Assembly: GCA_964017065.1 (NCBI GenBank) | Contig: OZ024785.1 | Coordinates: 4,750,588 to 4,814,587 of the forward strand | DNA length: 64,000 nt | Direction of reading: 5' to 3' | DNA from: Haliclona indistincta | Taxonomy: Eukaryota > Porifera > Demospongiae > Haplosclerida > Chalinidae | The notes under the pieces: model-generated | Databases searched by the model: none | Told to the model about the DNA's origin: nothing | What the model saw: only the letters and a program-made list of their open reading frames with translations | Shown: piece after piece, positions 63,878-64,000 of the stretch | How the letters are laid out: every line of letters begins with the position of its first letter | How positions within the stretch are numbered: the stretch's first letter is position 1 | Program-made: the position numbers and the translations under genes

Positions 63878-64000
63878 TTAGGGAGACACGGTAGTGTCTC
63901 CCTATGTAGGGATGAACGAGAAAACAAGATGGCGGCTACATACAATGTATTAGCGTTCAAACGCTGATATTTCGCCTGGTGATAGTATAGTGTATTATGG
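63878..64000. mobile_element. TTAGGGAG foldback, left end, cut by the window
   Basis: TA plus TTAGGGAGACACGGTAGTGT, then ACGAGAAAACAAGATGGCGG and TTCAAACGCTGATATTTCGC: the same left arm as 10803 and 21710. Confidence 0.85.

Overview
The window is eukaryotic. It has spliced genes with very short introns (48-119 nt is common), Pol III-type SINEs, a Ty3/Gypsy element, and many foldback and MITE-like repeats in AT-rich DNA. The gene set points to an early-branching animal, most likely a sponge: an OATP carrier, an HSPA12-like Hsp70, a coiled-coil Mieap-like gene, a beta-helix/multi-pass membrane giant, a tandem pair of IgSF-like receptors, and multi-exon integrase genes. The phylum is inferred, not shown. 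One 200-N gap lies at 1205-1404.

Left third (1-19640): the middle exons of an OATP/SLCO transporter (+), then the first two exons of an HSPA12-like gene (-, 7830 to 3611). Its 3.7-kb intron is packed with SINEs and hairpin-headed repeats. A short divergent exon of unknown function shares its promoter. A broken RecQ-like helicase fragment sits between inverted repeats. Next come 2.2-kb foldback elements with TTAGGGAG ends and a TTAA-flanked piggyBac-like element. A decayed non-LTR-type element (15151-18521: CXC-like cluster, YADD reverse transcriptase, C-x-C...H...C cluster, restriction-like endonuclease) is flanked by a 15-bp target duplication.

Middle (19640-32250): six phase-compatible exons of a + strand coiled-coil gene (20120-29617), possibly a mitochondria-eating-protein (Mieap/SPATA18) relative, spread over repeats that include a 1160-bp tandem duplication. 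A 1.77-kb foldback follows, then a truncated paralogue of the large membrane-protein gene found further right.

Core (32252-50060): a minus-strand Ty3/Gypsy element whose 3' LTR (32252-32441) and tail are separated from its body (46305-50055) by a 13,699-bp insert, 32600-46298. The insert has ~260-bp terminal inverted repeats and an exact 6-bp flanking duplication, ATATCC. It carries a seven-exon DDE integrase gene, a RING-type gene, a second degraded integrase copy, a dimeric minisatellite, and an ATGGCGGAC start facing inward just inside each TIR. I could not place it in a known superfamily. It is the best candidate here for something undescribed. Inside one of its introns a TA-flanked foldback is itself interrupted by a hAT-like MITE with an 8-bp duplication, so four insertion layers can be read.

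Right (50060-64000): two foldbacks (one a ~690-bp near-perfect palindrome), the intact 1263-codon membrane protein gene, then two tandem four-exon genes (-) for type I IgSF-like receptors about 4.4 kb apart. A hAT-like MITE is present in the flank of one copy only. The last bases are another TTAGGGAG end. Exon limits were set by matching splice motifs and codon phase by eye; no homology search was run.
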